From contig NZ_BMSV01000003.1 in assembly GCF_014649335.1 (NCBI RefSeq), positions 124,001-188,000 on the forward strand: a DNA stretch of 64,000 bases. The letters run 5' to 3'. Of this stretch, positions 1-8,340 are shown in pieces. Each line of letters begins with the position of its first letter. Within the stretch, counting starts at the first letter, position 1. The notes beneath the pieces are model-generated. The model was not told the DNA's origin, did not search any database, and worked only from the letters and a program-made list of their open reading frames with translations. Position numbers and translations under genes: made by a program. The DNA is from Streptomyces roseolilacinus (GTDB lineage Bacteria > Actinomycetota > Actinomycetes > Streptomycetales > Streptomycetaceae).

Positions 1-176
1 TCGTCCAGGGACGTGATCTCACAGGCGTCGGCCAGCAGCCACTCCGCCTGCGGCACCCGCTCCACCGAGATGGCGGTCGGCGCCTTGTCGACGAGCAGCA
101 CCTCGTGCCCGTTCTCCAGCAGCTCGCCCGCGATGGAACGACCCACCGCGCCCGCGCCGGCGATGGCGACCCGCAT
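1..176 (-). CDS. trkA: TrkA-family K+ uptake regulatory subunit, N-terminal part only
   Basis: The ORF starts at ATG 176-174 and runs off the left window edge, so only about 58 residues are visible. It opens with a Rossmann nucleotide-binding motif of the form VAIAGAGAVGRSIA followed by an ENGHEVLLVDK strand, as in RCK/TrkA NAD-binding domains that gate TrkH/Ktr potassium channels at the membrane. Its start overlaps the stop of the upstream trkA paralogue by one base (TGATG), which implies translational coupling. Family assignment is firm from the Rossmann motif and the paired paralogue; the rest of the protein cannot be judged here. Confidence 0.85.
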   Translation of the reverse strand, partial: MRVAIAGAGAVGRSIAGELLENGHEVLLVDKAPTAISVERVPQAEWLLADACEITSLD

Positions 177-844
177 CAGTGACCGCTCCCCTCGGGGCCG
201 TGGGCGAAGGCCGCCTCGACCTGCTCGACCTCGTCCGTCCGCATCATCACGTGCACCAGATCACCGTCCTGCAGCACCGTCTGCGACGTCGGCAGGATCG
301 CCTCGCCCAGCCGGGTCAGGAACGCCACGCGGACCCCCGTCTCCTCCTGGATCGTGCTCACCTTGTGGCCGATCCACGCCGGGGAGATGTACACCTCCGC
401 GAGCTGCACCCCGCCGCTCGGATCCCGCCACAGCTCCTCGGCCCCGGACGGCAGCAGCCGCCGCAGCATCTGGTCGGCGGTCCACCGCACGGTGGCGACC
501 GTGGGGATGCCGAGCCGCTGGTACACCTCGGCGCGCCGGGGGTCGTAGATCCGGGCGGCGACGTTCTCGATGCCGAACATCTCGCGCGCCACCCGTGCCG
601 CGATGATGTTGGAGTTGTCACCGCTGCTGACCGCGGCGAACGCCCCGGCCTCCTCGATACCCGCCTCGCGCAGGGTGTCCTGGTCGAAGCCGACGCCGGT
701 GACACGCCGTCCACCGAAGCCGGAGCCGAGGCGCCGGAAGGCCGTGGGGTCCTGGTCGACCACGGCGACCGTGTGACCCTGCCGCTCCAAGGTCTGCGCC
801 AACTCGGCGCCGACACGGCCGCAGCCCATGATCACAATATGCAC
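176..844 (-). CDS. trkA: TrkA-family K+ uptake regulatory subunit (RCK_N + RCK_C)
   Basis: This 222-residue protein has the usual length of a single-unit TrkA. It begins MHIVIMGCGRVGAELAQTLE, a GxGxxG Rossmann site, and residues near 25-35 (VVDQDP) contain the acidic residue that selects NAD(H). Residues 70-110 (SSGDNSNIIAARVAREMFG) match the RCK dimer region, and the last 80 residues look like the TrkA_C ligand-binding domain. It would bind nucleotide and gate a membrane K+ transporter. It is the first gene of a minus-strand pair, coupled by TGATG to the second trkA. The pair diverges from the APC permease gene; the shared 845-1053 gap probably carries both promoters. Confidence 0.9.
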   Translation of the reverse strand: MHIVIMGCGRVGAELAQTLERQGHTVAVVDQDPTAFRRLGSGFGGRRVTGVGFDQDTLREAGIEEAGAFAAVSSGDNSNIIAARVAREMFGIENVAARIYDPRRAEVYQRLGIPTVATVRWTADQMLRRLLPSGAEELWRDPSGGVQLAEVYISPAWIGHKVSTIQEETGVRVAFLTRLGEAILPTSQTVLQDGDLVHVMMRTDEVEQVEAAFAHGPEGSGH

Positions 845-1040
845 GTCCGCCTACCCCGCACTCCTGGTCAACCTGCTGACCTGCGAAAACACCCTGCTCA
901 CTCTTCTCTCTCAGCCTGCGTGCGGTGCTGTCTCGAAACGAGCTTATGCCCCGGCCGGTCGGTTACCCTCATCCGCGTCCGGGAGCCGGCGACGCGTCGA
1001 ACACGCCACCCGCGGATGGGCGCCGCGCAGGCCGAACGCT

Positions 1041-1046
1041 TACGAT
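1041..1046 (+). promoter_or_regulatory. Putative -10 hexamer (TACGAT) for a leaderless permease mRNA
   Basis: TACGAT at 1041-1046 matches the actinobacterial TANNNT -10 pattern and ends seven bases before the GTG at 1054, so transcription could begin at or next to the start codon. No Shine-Dalgarno sequence precedes that GTG, which fits a leaderless message. No convincing -35 was seen. Confidence 0.45.
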
Positions 1047-1053
1047 CCTCTGC

Positions 1054-3111
1054 GTGTCCAAACTGACCGACGTGCCCAAACGGATCCTGATCGGCCGGGC
1101 CCTGCGCAGCGACAGGCTGGGCGAGACCCTCCTCCCCAAGCGCGTCGCACTCCCCGTCTTCGCCTCCGACCCCCTCTCCTCGGTGGCGTACGCGCCGGGC
1201 GAAGTCCTGCTGGTCCTGTCCATCGCGGGTGCCTCGGCGTACGCGTTCAGCCCGTGGATCGCGGCCGCCGTCGTGGTCCTCATGTTCACGGTCGTCGCCT
1301 CGTACCGGCAGAACGTCCACGCCTACCCCAGCGGCGGCGGCGACTACGAGGTCGCCCAGACCAACCTCGGCCCGCGCGCCGGACTCGGCGTCGCCAGCGC
1401 GCTCCTCGTGGACTACGTGCTCACCGTCGCCGTGTCCATCTCCTCCGGCGTGGAGAACCTCGGCTCCGCCGTCCCCTTCATCGTCGAGCACAAGGCGGCG
1501 TCCGCCATCGCGATCATCGTGCTCCTCACGCTGATGAACCTCCGCGGCGTCAAGGAGTCCGGCCGCCTCTTCGCCATCCCCACGTACGTCTTCGTCACCG
1601 GCGTCTTCGCCCTCATCGTCTGGGGCGCCTTCCGCGGCCTGGTCCTCGGCGACACCATGAGGGCGCCCACCGCCGACCTGGAGATCCAGGCCGAACACCA
1701 GGGCCTCGCCGGGTTCGCGCTGTTCTTCCTGCTGCTGCGCGCCTTCTCCTCCGGCTGCGCCGCGCTCACCGGCGTCGAGGCGATCAGCAACGGCGTCCCC
1801 GCCTTCCGCAAGCCCAAGAGCCGCAACGCCGCCACCACCCTCGCGCTCATGGGCGGCTTCGCCGTCACCATGTTCTGCGGCATCATCGCCCTCGCCCTCG
1901 CCACCGACGTCAAGATGGCCGAGAACCCGGCCCACGACCTGCTCCGCGACGGCACCCCGGTCGGCCCCGAGTACACCCAGGAACCGGTGATCTCCCAGGT
2001 CGCCGCCGCCGTCTTCGGCCACGGCAGCGTCTTCTTCCTCGTCCTCGCCGCCGCGACCGCGCTCGTGCTGTTCCTCGCCGCGAACACCGCGTACAACGGC
2101 TTCCCGCTCCTCGGCTCGATCCTCGCCCAGGACCGCTACCTGCCGCGCCAGCTCCACACCCGCGGCGACCGGCTCGCCTTCTCCAACGGCATCCTGCTGC
2201 TCGCCGCCGCCGCCGCGGTCCTCGTCTACCTCTACGACGCCGAGGTCACCCGGCTCATCCAGCTCTACATCGTCGGCGTCTTCGTCTCCTTCACGCTCAG
2301 CCAGACCGGCATGGTCCGCCACTGGAACCGGCTCCTGCGCACCGAGACCGCCCCCGCCGCACGCCGCCGCATGATCCGCTCCCGCGCGATCAACACGTTC
2401 GGCGCGTTCTTCACCGGGCTGGTCCTGATCGTCGTCCTCATCACCAAGTTCACCCACGGCGCCTGGGTGGCGCTGCTCGGCATGGCGATCTTCTACGTGA
2501 CGATGACCGCCATCCGCAAGCACTACGACCGGGTCGCGGAGGAGCTCGCCGCCCCCGAGGGCCCCAGCGAGGACAGCGTCCGCCCGGCCCGCGTCCACTC
2601 CATCGTCCTCGTCTCCAAGATCCACCGCCCCACGCTCCGCGCCGTCGCCTACGCCGAGCTGATGCGCTCCGACAAGCTGGAGGCACTCAGCATCAACGTC
2701 GACCCGGCCGAGACCAAGGCCCTCGCCGAGGAGTGGGGGCGCCGCGGCATCAACGTCCCGCTCAAGATCCTCGACTCCCCGTACCGGGAGATCACCCGGC
2801 CCGTCGTCGAGTACGTCAAGAGCCTGCGCCGCGAGAGCCCCCGCGACGTCGTCAGCGTGATCATCCCCGAGTACGTCGTCGGCCACTGGTACGAGCACCT
2901 CCTCCACAACCAGAGCGCCCTGCGCCTCAAGGGCCGCCTGCTGTTCACGCCCGGCGTGATGGTGACCTCCGTCCCGTACCAGCTGCGCTCCTCCGAGGCG
3001 GCGAAGCAGCGGGCGAAGAAGAACCAGGAGTGGAACGCGCCCGGCTCGGTGCGCCGCGGCCTGGTCGAGACGGGGGCGAAGCGGCCCTCCCCGCCGAACG
3101 GCAAGGAGTGA
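1054..3111 (+). CDS. APC-superfamily permease with cytosolic C-terminal domain
   Basis: The protein is 685 residues if it starts at GTG 1054, which begins VSKLTDVPKRILIGRALRSD; an open frame continues upstream but has no ribosome site. The N-terminal half has the APC fold, with a conserved RVALPVFASDPLSSVAYAP segment leading into about twelve hydrophobic helices to roughly residue 490. The remaining 190 residues are soluble and resemble the C-terminal regulatory domain of large APC transporters. Substrate is unknown; amino acid or K+ uptake are both known in this family. It sits between a trkA pair (divergent) and an RNA methyltransferase, so a K+-related role is possible but is inference only. 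Confidence in the family is high. Confidence 0.85.
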   Translation: MSKLTDVPKRILIGRALRSDRLGETLLPKRVALPVFASDPLSSVAYAPGEVLLVLSIAGASAYAFSPWIAAAVVVLMFTVVASYRQNVHAYPSGGGDYEVAQTNLGPRAGLGVASALLVDYVLTVAVSISSGVENLGSAVPFIVEHKAASAIAIIVLLTLMNLRGVKESGRLFAIPTYVFVTGVFALIVWGAFRGLVLGDTMRAPTADLEIQAEHQGLAGFALFFLLLRAFSSGCAALTGVEAISNGVPAFRKPKSRNAATTLALMGGFAVTMFCGIIALALATDVKMAENPAHDLLRDGTPVGPEYTQEPVISQVAAAVFGHGSVFFLVLAAATALVLFLAANTAYNGFPLLGSILAQDRYLPRQLHTRGDRLAFSNGILLLAAAAAVLVYLYDAEVTRLIQLYIVGVFVSFTLSQTGMVRHWNRLLRTETAPAARRRMIRSRAINTFGAFFTGLVLIVVLITKFTHGAWVALLGMAIFYVTMTAIRKHYDRVAEELAAPEGPSEDSVRPARVHSIVLVSKIHRPTLRAVAYAELMRSDKLEALSINVDPAETKALAEEWGRRGINVPLKILDSPYREITRPVVEYVKSLRRESPRDVVSVIIPEYVVGHWYEHLLHNQSALRLKGRLLFTPGVMVTSVPYQLRSSEAAKQRAKKNQEWNAPGSVRRGLVETGAKRPSPPNGKE

Positions 3112-3190
3112 CGGCGCGGGGACGTAGACTGGACGGCTGGTCACCCGACCACCGCGAGCACCCCCCTTCCCTCCTTGGAGTCACCCCGCC

Positions 3191-4522
3191 ATGCCGAAGA
3201 ACGCACCCGAGTCCTCGCTGGTCGGCGAGGAGTACGAGGTCGAGGTCGGCCCCGTCGCGCATGGCGGCCACTGCATCGCCCGCACCGAGGAGGGCCGCGT
3301 CCTGTTCGTCCGGCACGCGCTGCCGGGGGAGCGGGTCGTCGCCCGCGTGACCGAGGGCGACGAGACGTCCCGCTTCCTGCGGGCCGACGCGGTCACCGTC
3401 CTCGACGCCTCCAAGGACCGCATCGAGGCACCCTGCCCGTACGCCGGCCCCGGCCGCTGCGGCGGCTGCGACTGGCAGCACGCCAAGCCGGGCGCCCAGC
3501 GCCGCCTCAAAGGCGAGGTCGTCGCGGAGCAGCTGCGCCGCCTCGCGGGCCTCACGCCCGAGGAGGCCGGCTGGGACGGCACGGTCGTCCCCGCCGAGGG
3601 CGACAAGCTGCCGGCCGGCGAGGTCCCGCAGTGGCGCACCCGCGTCCAGTACGCCGTCGACGCGTCCGGCCGCGCGGGCCTGCGCCGCCACCGCTCCCAC
3701 GAGGTCGAGCCGATCGACCACTGCATGATCGCCGCCGAGGGCGTGAGCGAGCTGGGCGTCGAGAAGCGGCAGTGGCCGGGCATGGCGTCGGTCGAGGCGA
3801 TCGCCGCGAGCGGCTCGCAGGACCGCCAGGTCGTCCTCACCCCGCGCCCCGGCGCCCGCCTGCCGCTCGTCGAGCTCGACAAGCCGGTGTCGGTGCTGCG
3901 CGTGGAGGAGAAGGACGGCGGCGTCCACCGCGTCCACGGCCGCCCCTTCGTCCGCGAGCGCGCCGACGACCGCACCTACCGCGTCGGCAACGGCGGCTTC
4001 TGGCAGGTCCACCCGAAGGCCGCCGACACCCTGGTCCGCGCCGTCATGCAGGGCCTCCTGCCCCGCAAGGGCGACACGGCCCTCGACCTGTACTGCGGCG
4101 CCGGCCTCTTCGCGGGCGCCCTCGCGGACCGCGTCGGCGACAAGGGGGCGGTCCTCGGCATCGAGTCGGGCAAGCGCGCGGTGGAGGACGCCCGCCACAA
4201 CCTGCAGGGCTTCGACCGGGTCCGCATCGAGCAGGGCAAGGTGGACCAGGTCCTGCCGCGCACGGGCATCACGGAGGTCGACCTCATCGTCCTGGACCCG
4301 CCCCGCGCGGGCGCCGGCAAGCAGGTCGTCCGCCACCTCGCCGCCCTGGGCGCCCGCCGCATCGCCTACGTCGCCTGCGACCCGGCCGCCCTCGCCCGCG
4401 ACCTGGCGTACTTCCGCGAGGCCGGCTACAAGCCCCGCACGCTGCGGGCGTTCGACCTGTTCCCGATGACCCACCACGTGGAGTGCGTCGCGGTCCTTGA
4501 GCCGGTCAAGAAGGACGCCTGA
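3191..4522 (+). CDS. TRAM-domain class I SAM-dependent RNA (uracil-5) methyltransferase, RumA/TrmA family
   Basis: A 443-residue protein starting at ATG 3191 with GGAG eleven bases upstream. Residues 10-70 form a TRAM RNA-binding domain. C82, C90, C93 and C178 (CPYAGPGRCGGCDWQH and DHCMIAA) are placed like the four iron-sulfur ligands of RumA/RlmD. The SAM site is LDLYCGAGLFAGALA near residue 300, the catalytic block is VLDPPRAGAGKQVV, and C396 in YVACDPAAL is the expected nucleophile. It should methylate C5 of a uridine in rRNA or tRNA in the cytosol; which position cannot be said. It follows the permease by 79 bases on the same strand, with a TAGACT hexamer at 3125-3130 that could be its own -10. 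Confidence 0.9.
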   Translation: MPKNAPESSLVGEEYEVEVGPVAHGGHCIARTEEGRVLFVRHALPGERVVARVTEGDETSRFLRADAVTVLDASKDRIEAPCPYAGPGRCGGCDWQHAKPGAQRRLKGEVVAEQLRRLAGLTPEEAGWDGTVVPAEGDKLPAGEVPQWRTRVQYAVDASGRAGLRRHRSHEVEPIDHCMIAAEGVSELGVEKRQWPGMASVEAIAASGSQDRQVVLTPRPGARLPLVELDKPVSVLRVEEKDGGVHRVHGRPFVRERADDRTYRVGNGGFWQVHPKAADTLVRAVMQGLLPRKGDTALDLYCGAGLFAGALADRVGDKGAVLGIESGKRAVEDARHNLQGFDRVRIEQGKVDQVLPRTGITEVDLIVLDPPRAGAGKQVVRHLAALGARRIAYVACDPAALARDLAYFREAGYKPRTLRAFDLFPMTHHVECVAVLEPVKKDA

Positions 4523-4649
4523 CCTGTGGTTTTGCGGGTGCGCATGAGGTGCGGTGTGGGCGTTACGGGCGATGTCACGACGCTCGTTTGATGTCCGTTC
4601 CGATGGGGTGTCACCTGGCTGATCGTGCAGGTCGTGCTGGGTGGGAGGC

Positions 4650-4934
4650 GTGCTCCCGAGGGTCGGATGCGGGCTTCTTCCACGGCGGCTTCCCAGCGGA
4701 TGCGCTTCTGGCGTGCCGCTTCGATCTCGTCGAGGCGTCCGCGTTCGGCGGCTCGGCCGCGGGGGTGACCTCTTGGGCGATTTCGGCGAGCTGGTCTCCG
4801 AGGGGGCGGCCGGGGGTGTCGGCCCGTTCGCCCCGCCCGCCCGGTGCGGTGGGCCGCCGCTGAGGACGAGGCGGAGGCGTTCGGACGGGGTGTGGTCGCA
4901 CCCCCGCGGCCGCGAGGTCGTGGTCGGTGGCCAT
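4650..4934 (-). pseudogene. Multiply frameshifted remnant of an unidentified small protein
   Basis: Three reading frames on the minus strand carry consecutive coding-like segments: one begins MATDHDLAAAG at 4934, the next frame reads DHTPSERLRLVLSGGP, the first frame resumes with RPLGDQLAEIAQEV, and a third reads ERGRLDEIEAARQKRIRWE down to about 4660. The charged helical composition looks like a real protein broken by at least two indels. I do not recognise the family. The whole 4523-5052 interval otherwise holds no gene. An alternative is chance coding potential in high-GC DNA. Confidence 0.4.
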
Positions 4935-5052
4935 GACGGCATCCTCTTCGGCAGCGGATGCCGTCCGCCGGGACAGGGCCCCGCCTTCGGCGGACGGCAC
5001 GGGACACCCGCCCACGATTCGTCGCGCCGCACCAATGCCGACGGGGGGACGC

Positions 5053-5940
5053 TCAGCCCTTCACCAGCAGGCCGCGGCGGCGCAGCACCGCGCGCTCCAG
5101 CGGACTGAAGAACAGGAGGTCGACGGCGACACCGACGAGCAGGATCAGGATGATCGCGAGGAAGATCCCCGGCATGTCGAAGTTGTTGCGGCCGTTCTCC
5201 AGGAGCTGGCCGAGGCCGAGGCCCAGGTCGGGGGACGACGCGATGATCTCGGCGGCCATCAGCGAGCGCCAGGAGAACGCCCAGCCCTGCTTCAGGCCCG
5301 CGAGGTAGCCGGGCAGCGCGGCCGGCATGACGATGTGCCAGGCGCCCCTGAGGCCGGTCGCGCCCAGCGTACGTCCGGCCCGCAGGAAGAGCGGCGGGAC
5401 CTGGTCGACGCCGGCCACCAGACCGTTGGCGATCGAGGGAACCGCGCCGAGCAGGATCACCGCGTACATCATGCTGTCGTTGAGGCCGAGCCAGAGCACG
5501 GCCGGGGCCACCCAGGCGACCGAGGGCAGCGACTGCAGGCCGGACAGGATCGGACCGATCGCGGTGCGCACCACGCCCACCCGGGCGACGAACAGGCCGA
5601 GCGGTGTGCCGATCGCCAGGGCGAAGAGGAAGCCGAGCAGCGCTCGGGAGACGCTGGTCCACAGGATGCCGAGGAGCGTGCCCTCCATCCACATCGTGGC
5701 GAGGCTGTCCCAGACAGCGGACGGAGCCGGCAGCTTGCCCTCGTCGGCGACCTTCAGGGTCACGAGCAGCTGCCACGCCGCCACCACGAGCGTGACGGCG
5801 AGGACCGGCGGCAGGACCTTCTTCAGGAGGACCTCGCGCACCGGGGTGCGGCGGATCTGCACGGTGTCGAGGGCGTCGAGGCCGGCCTCCAGACCGGCCA
5901 GGTCGTCGGCCTTGACGGGGTTCGTCTCAGTGCTGGCCAT
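5053..5940 (-). CDS. ssuC: ABC transporter permease, SsuC/TauC (aliphatic sulfonate) type
   Basis: The 295-residue protein has six predicted membrane helices after a 40-residue cytosolic N-terminus and the BPD_transp_1 coupling (EAA) loop, seen as AGRTLGATGLRGAWHIVMPAALPGYLAGL. Family members import sulfonates, taurine or related small organic anions with a SsuA-like binding protein. It is the last gene of the minus-strand ssuA-ssuB-ssuC unit and overlaps the ATPase gene by 14 bases. The order and overlaps indicate one operon. Substrate is inferred as a sulfonate from the flavin and SfnB-like genes nearby; nitrate or thiamine-precursor import are family alternatives that the context makes less likely. 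Confidence 0.85.
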   Translation of the reverse strand: MASTETNPVKADDLAGLEAGLDALDTVQIRRTPVREVLLKKVLPPVLAVTLVVAAWQLLVTLKVADEGKLPAPSAVWDSLATMWMEGTLLGILWTSVSRALLGFLFALAIGTPLGLFVARVGVVRTAIGPILSGLQSLPSVAWVAPAVLWLGLNDSMMYAVILLGAVPSIANGLVAGVDQVPPLFLRAGRTLGATGLRGAWHIVMPAALPGYLAGLKQGWAFSWRSLMAAEIIASSPDLGLGLGQLLENGRNNFDMPGIFLAIILILLVGVAVDLLFFSPLERAVLRRRGLLVKG

Positions 5941-6730
5941 GGCGGCGGATCTCCTTGCGCAGTTCTTCGGTGATCTCGACGGACAGCTCCGCCACGGCGG
6001 CGTCCTCGACGCGGCGCGGCTGCGGGATGTCGATGGTCCACTCGCGGGCGATCCGGCCGGGGCGGGACGAGAGCAGGACGACGCGCTCGGCGAGCCGCAC
6101 GGCCTCGCGCACGTTGTGGGTGACGAACAGGACCGAGAGCCCGGTCTCGCGCCAGATCCGGGTGAGCTCGTCGTGCAGCACGTCCCGCGTGATCGCGTCG
6201 AGCGCCGCGAACGGCTCGTCCATCAGCAGCAGATCGCTGTCCTGGGCGAGGGCCCGGGCGAGCGCCACACGCTGGCGCATGCCGCCGGACAGCTCGTGCA
6301 CCCGCTTGCCGTACGAGCCGCCGAGCCGGACCAGTTCGAGCAGGCGCTCCGCCTCCGGGCGGCGCTCGGCCTTCGTGACCCCGCGCAGCCTGAGGGCGAG
6401 TTCGATGTTCTTGCCCGCGGTGAGCCACGGGAACAGGGCGTGCTCCTGGAACATCAGGGCGGGCCGGCCGGCCGTCGTGAGGGAACCGGCGGTGGGCGAG
6501 TCCAGCCCCGCGACCAGGTTGAGCAGCGTGGACTTGCCGCAGCCGGAGGCTCCCAGGAGGGTGACGAACTCGCCCGGGGCGACATCGAGTGAGATGTCGT
6601 CGAGCACGAGCTGTGCGTCGGCGGGTCCGCCGAAGGACTTCGAGACATGCTCGATCCGGGCGGCGTGCGCCACCGCCGTACGGCTCTCGTCCTCGTCGTC
6701 GGCCTTGGCGAGCGTCGGGGTCGTGGCCAT
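5927..6730 (-). CDS. ssuB: ABC transporter ATP-binding protein, SsuB/TauB type
   Basis: Start ATG 6730 is chosen because AGGAGG lies at 6744-6739 with an eight-base spacer; a GTG at 6739 would overlap that site. The 267-residue protein has Walker A (LLGASGCGKSTLLNLVAGL), a Q-loop, signature ELSGGMRQRVALARAL, Walker B (LLLMDEPFAALD) and the switch His in FVTHNVREA. This is the ATPase that drives the SsuC1 permease. The gene lies 36 bases downstream of ssuA1 and overlaps ssuC1 by 14 bases. Nothing is missing from the catalytic set. Confidence 0.92.
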   Translation of the reverse strand: MATTPTLAKADDEDESRTAVAHAARIEHVSKSFGGPADAQLVLDDISLDVAPGEFVTLLGASGCGKSTLLNLVAGLDSPTAGSLTTAGRPALMFQEHALFPWLTAGKNIELALRLRGVTKAERRPEAERLLELVRLGGSYGKRVHELSGGMRQRVALARALAQDSDLLLMDEPFAALDAITRDVLHDELTRIWRETGLSVLFVTHNVREAVRLAERVVLLSSRPGRIAREWTIDIPQPRRVEDAAVAELSVEITEELRKEIRRHGQH

Positions 6731-6766
6731 GGTCTTCACCTCCTGGGAGTTCGGGCTGCCACGGGT

Positions 6767-7873
6767 TTACTTCGCGCCGAGACCGGCGTCGGAGACCTCC
6801 GGCTTGCCCGCGGCCTTGAGCACCTTGTTGAGCAGCGTGAGGTCGTAGATGCCCGCCAGCTCGGGCTGCTTCAGCAGGCCGGCGTCCACCGCGTGGTCCG
6901 CCTGTGCCCGGAGGGTGGCGGCGAGCGGGTCGTCGGTGACGGTGATGGACGGCCAGGCCGCGTCGATGACCTCGTCCGACAGCGGCTTGCCGGTCTCCTT
7001 CTTCAGCGCCGCGTTCACTGATTCCTTGGCCTTGTCCGGGTTGGCGGTGATCCAGGCGTTGGTCTTCACCGTGCCGCGCAGCACGGCTTCCACCACGTCG
7101 GGGTGCTCCTTGAGGAACGCCTGCCGCACGATGATGTTCGTGATCACGAACTTCTTCCCGGGCCACAGGTCGGACTCGTCGAGGAGGGCCTTCGCGCCCT
7201 CGCTGACCAGCTTGGACGCGGTCGGCTCCGGCACCCACGCCCCGTCGATGGAACCGGACTTGTAGGCGTCCGGGGTTACCTTGTTGTCCGTACGCACCAC
7301 CGAGACGTCGCCCTTGCCGCTCTGCGAGTCGACCTTCCAGCCCTTCTCCGCGACCCAGTGCAGGAACGCGACGTCCTGCGTGTTGCCGAGCTGCGGGGTC
7401 GCGATCCGCTTGCCCTTGACGTCGTCCAGGGTCTTGATCTTCTCGGGGTTCACCACGAGCCTCACGCCGCCGGAGGCGGAACCGGAGATGATCCTCAGGT
7501 TCTGGCCCTTGGACTTGGTGTAGCCGTTGATGGCGGGGGAGGGGCCGATGAAGCCGATGTCGATCGAGCCGGCGTTCAGGGCCTCGATCTCGGACGGGCC
7601 GGCGTTGAAGGTCGAGGGCTTGATCGTGGTGCCGCCGAGTTCCTTCTGGAACAGGCCCTCCTGGACGCCCACGAGAGCGGTGGCGTGCGTCAGGTTCGGG
7701 AAGTAGCCGATCCTCACCTCGCCGGCGGAGAGCTTCTCGGCGCCGGCCGCCACCTTGGGCTGCTCGGCGTCCTCGGTCGCCTGGGAGCCGTAGCCGCAGG
7801 CGGTGAGCAGGAAGGGAAGCGCCGCCACGGCGGCGACGGTACGCAGGGCGGTGAGCGGTCTTGTGGCAGACAC
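6767..7873 (-). CDS. ssuA: ABC transporter substrate-binding lipoprotein, SsuA-like
   Basis: GTG 7873 is preferred as start because AAAGGA sits about nine bases upstream and the resulting 368-residue protein opens directly with a signal peptide; an upstream in-frame ATG adds 23 residues of non-signal sequence. The lipobox LLTACGYG places the acylated Cys near residue 25. The mature part has SsuA/NrtT features: IGYFPNLTHATALVGVQEGL near the N-terminus and GSIDIGFIGPSPAINGY. It would capture a sulfonate-type substrate at the outer membrane face and deliver it to SsuBC. The gene is preceded by a 238-base leader containing a Cys-codon leader peptide. Confidence 0.88.
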   Translation of the reverse strand: MSATRPLTALRTVAAVAALPFLLTACGYGSQATEDAEQPKVAAGAEKLSAGEVRIGYFPNLTHATALVGVQEGLFQKELGGTTIKPSTFNAGPSEIEALNAGSIDIGFIGPSPAINGYTKSKGQNLRIISGSASGGVRLVVNPEKIKTLDDVKGKRIATPQLGNTQDVAFLHWVAEKGWKVDSQSGKGDVSVVRTDNKVTPDAYKSGSIDGAWVPEPTASKLVSEGAKALLDESDLWPGKKFVITNIIVRQAFLKEHPDVVEAVLRGTVKTNAWITANPDKAKESVNAALKKETGKPLSDEVIDAAWPSITVTDDPLAATLRAQADHAVDAGLLKQPELAGIYDLTLLNKVLKAAGKPEVSDAGLGAK

Positions 7874-8111
7874 GGAGGTGTCCTTTCGAGGAAAGGGGCT
7901 CGGGAGGAGCGGAGATGCGCGACGAGATGCCCCGGCGGCCACTCGCGGCCGTCATCGCGGGCGAGTCGTGGGGAGGTGCCGGAGCCGAGGCAGAGGTGCC
8001 GGGAGCGCCGTGCACGGCCGGACCGCGCCTCAAACGGTTGACGCGGGTTCAGGCCGGGACGTGTACGGCGGCGGAGTTCCGCGGGTGGGGAGACGGACCG
8101 GCTGAACGGCC

Positions 8112-8213
8112 TCAGAAGGGTCGACAGATGGCGCTGGACACGCGGCCGAGGTCGATGTGCCGGCGGGAGGTGAGGAGGGGGAGGGAGTCGCCTGCCTGCT
8201 TCAGCGCGCGCAC
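8112..8213 (-). CDS. Putative cysteine-attenuator leader peptide upstream of ssuA1 (leader 1)
   Basis: A 33-codon ORF from GTG 8213 to TGA 8112, with GGTGGAG just before the start. Its C-terminal part reads RRHIDLGRVSSAICRPF, sharing the H-I-D-L-x-R core and a terminal Cys with three other short ORFs in front of sulfur genes in this window. It lies 238 bases before ssuA1 on the same strand. Short Cys-codon ORFs are known to work as cysteine-responsive attenuators in mycobacteria; the same role here is inference. It directly follows the shared 29-nt promoter/operator motif at 8230-8258. Confidence 0.7.
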   Translation of the reverse strand: MRALKQAGDSLPLLTSRRHIDLGRVSSAICRPF

Positions 8214-8229
8214 GGCTCCACCCCCTGGA

Positions 8230-8258
8230 ATCCCTAGTTTTCCCACCTGGCTGATAGG
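8230..8258 (-). promoter_or_regulatory. Bipartite regulatory motif, copy 1 (upstream of leader 1)
   Basis: The plus strand reads ATCCCTAGTTTTCCCA at 8230-8245, six variable bases, then TGATAGG at 8252-8258. An identical 16-nt block, six-base gap and TGATAGG recur at 9697-9725 in front of the SfnB-like gene. In gene direction the TAGGGA hexamer could serve as -10 with a start about ten bases before the leader GTG. It is either an operator, a promoter or both; the Rrf2 protein encoded at 9829-10287 is the nearest candidate regulator. Confidence 0.6.
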
Positions 8259-8340
8259 CATAGTGGCAGAGGCGGGTTTCAGCCCCAAGGGGGATTTCGC
8301 ATAATGGACGATCTCGTCTTGGTGTACGAGACGCCGCAGG

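Noticed and set aside
4523..5052. Possible replication or transfer gene of an integrative element
   Set aside because: The charged helical fragments suggested it, but no motif, att site, tRNA or integrase is present nearby.
2945..5776. A 943-codon minus-strand frame across the permease end, RNA methyltransferase and ssuC1
   Set aside because: It runs antisense to the methyltransferase and out of frame through ssuC1; only its 4650-4934 part shows protein-like sequence.
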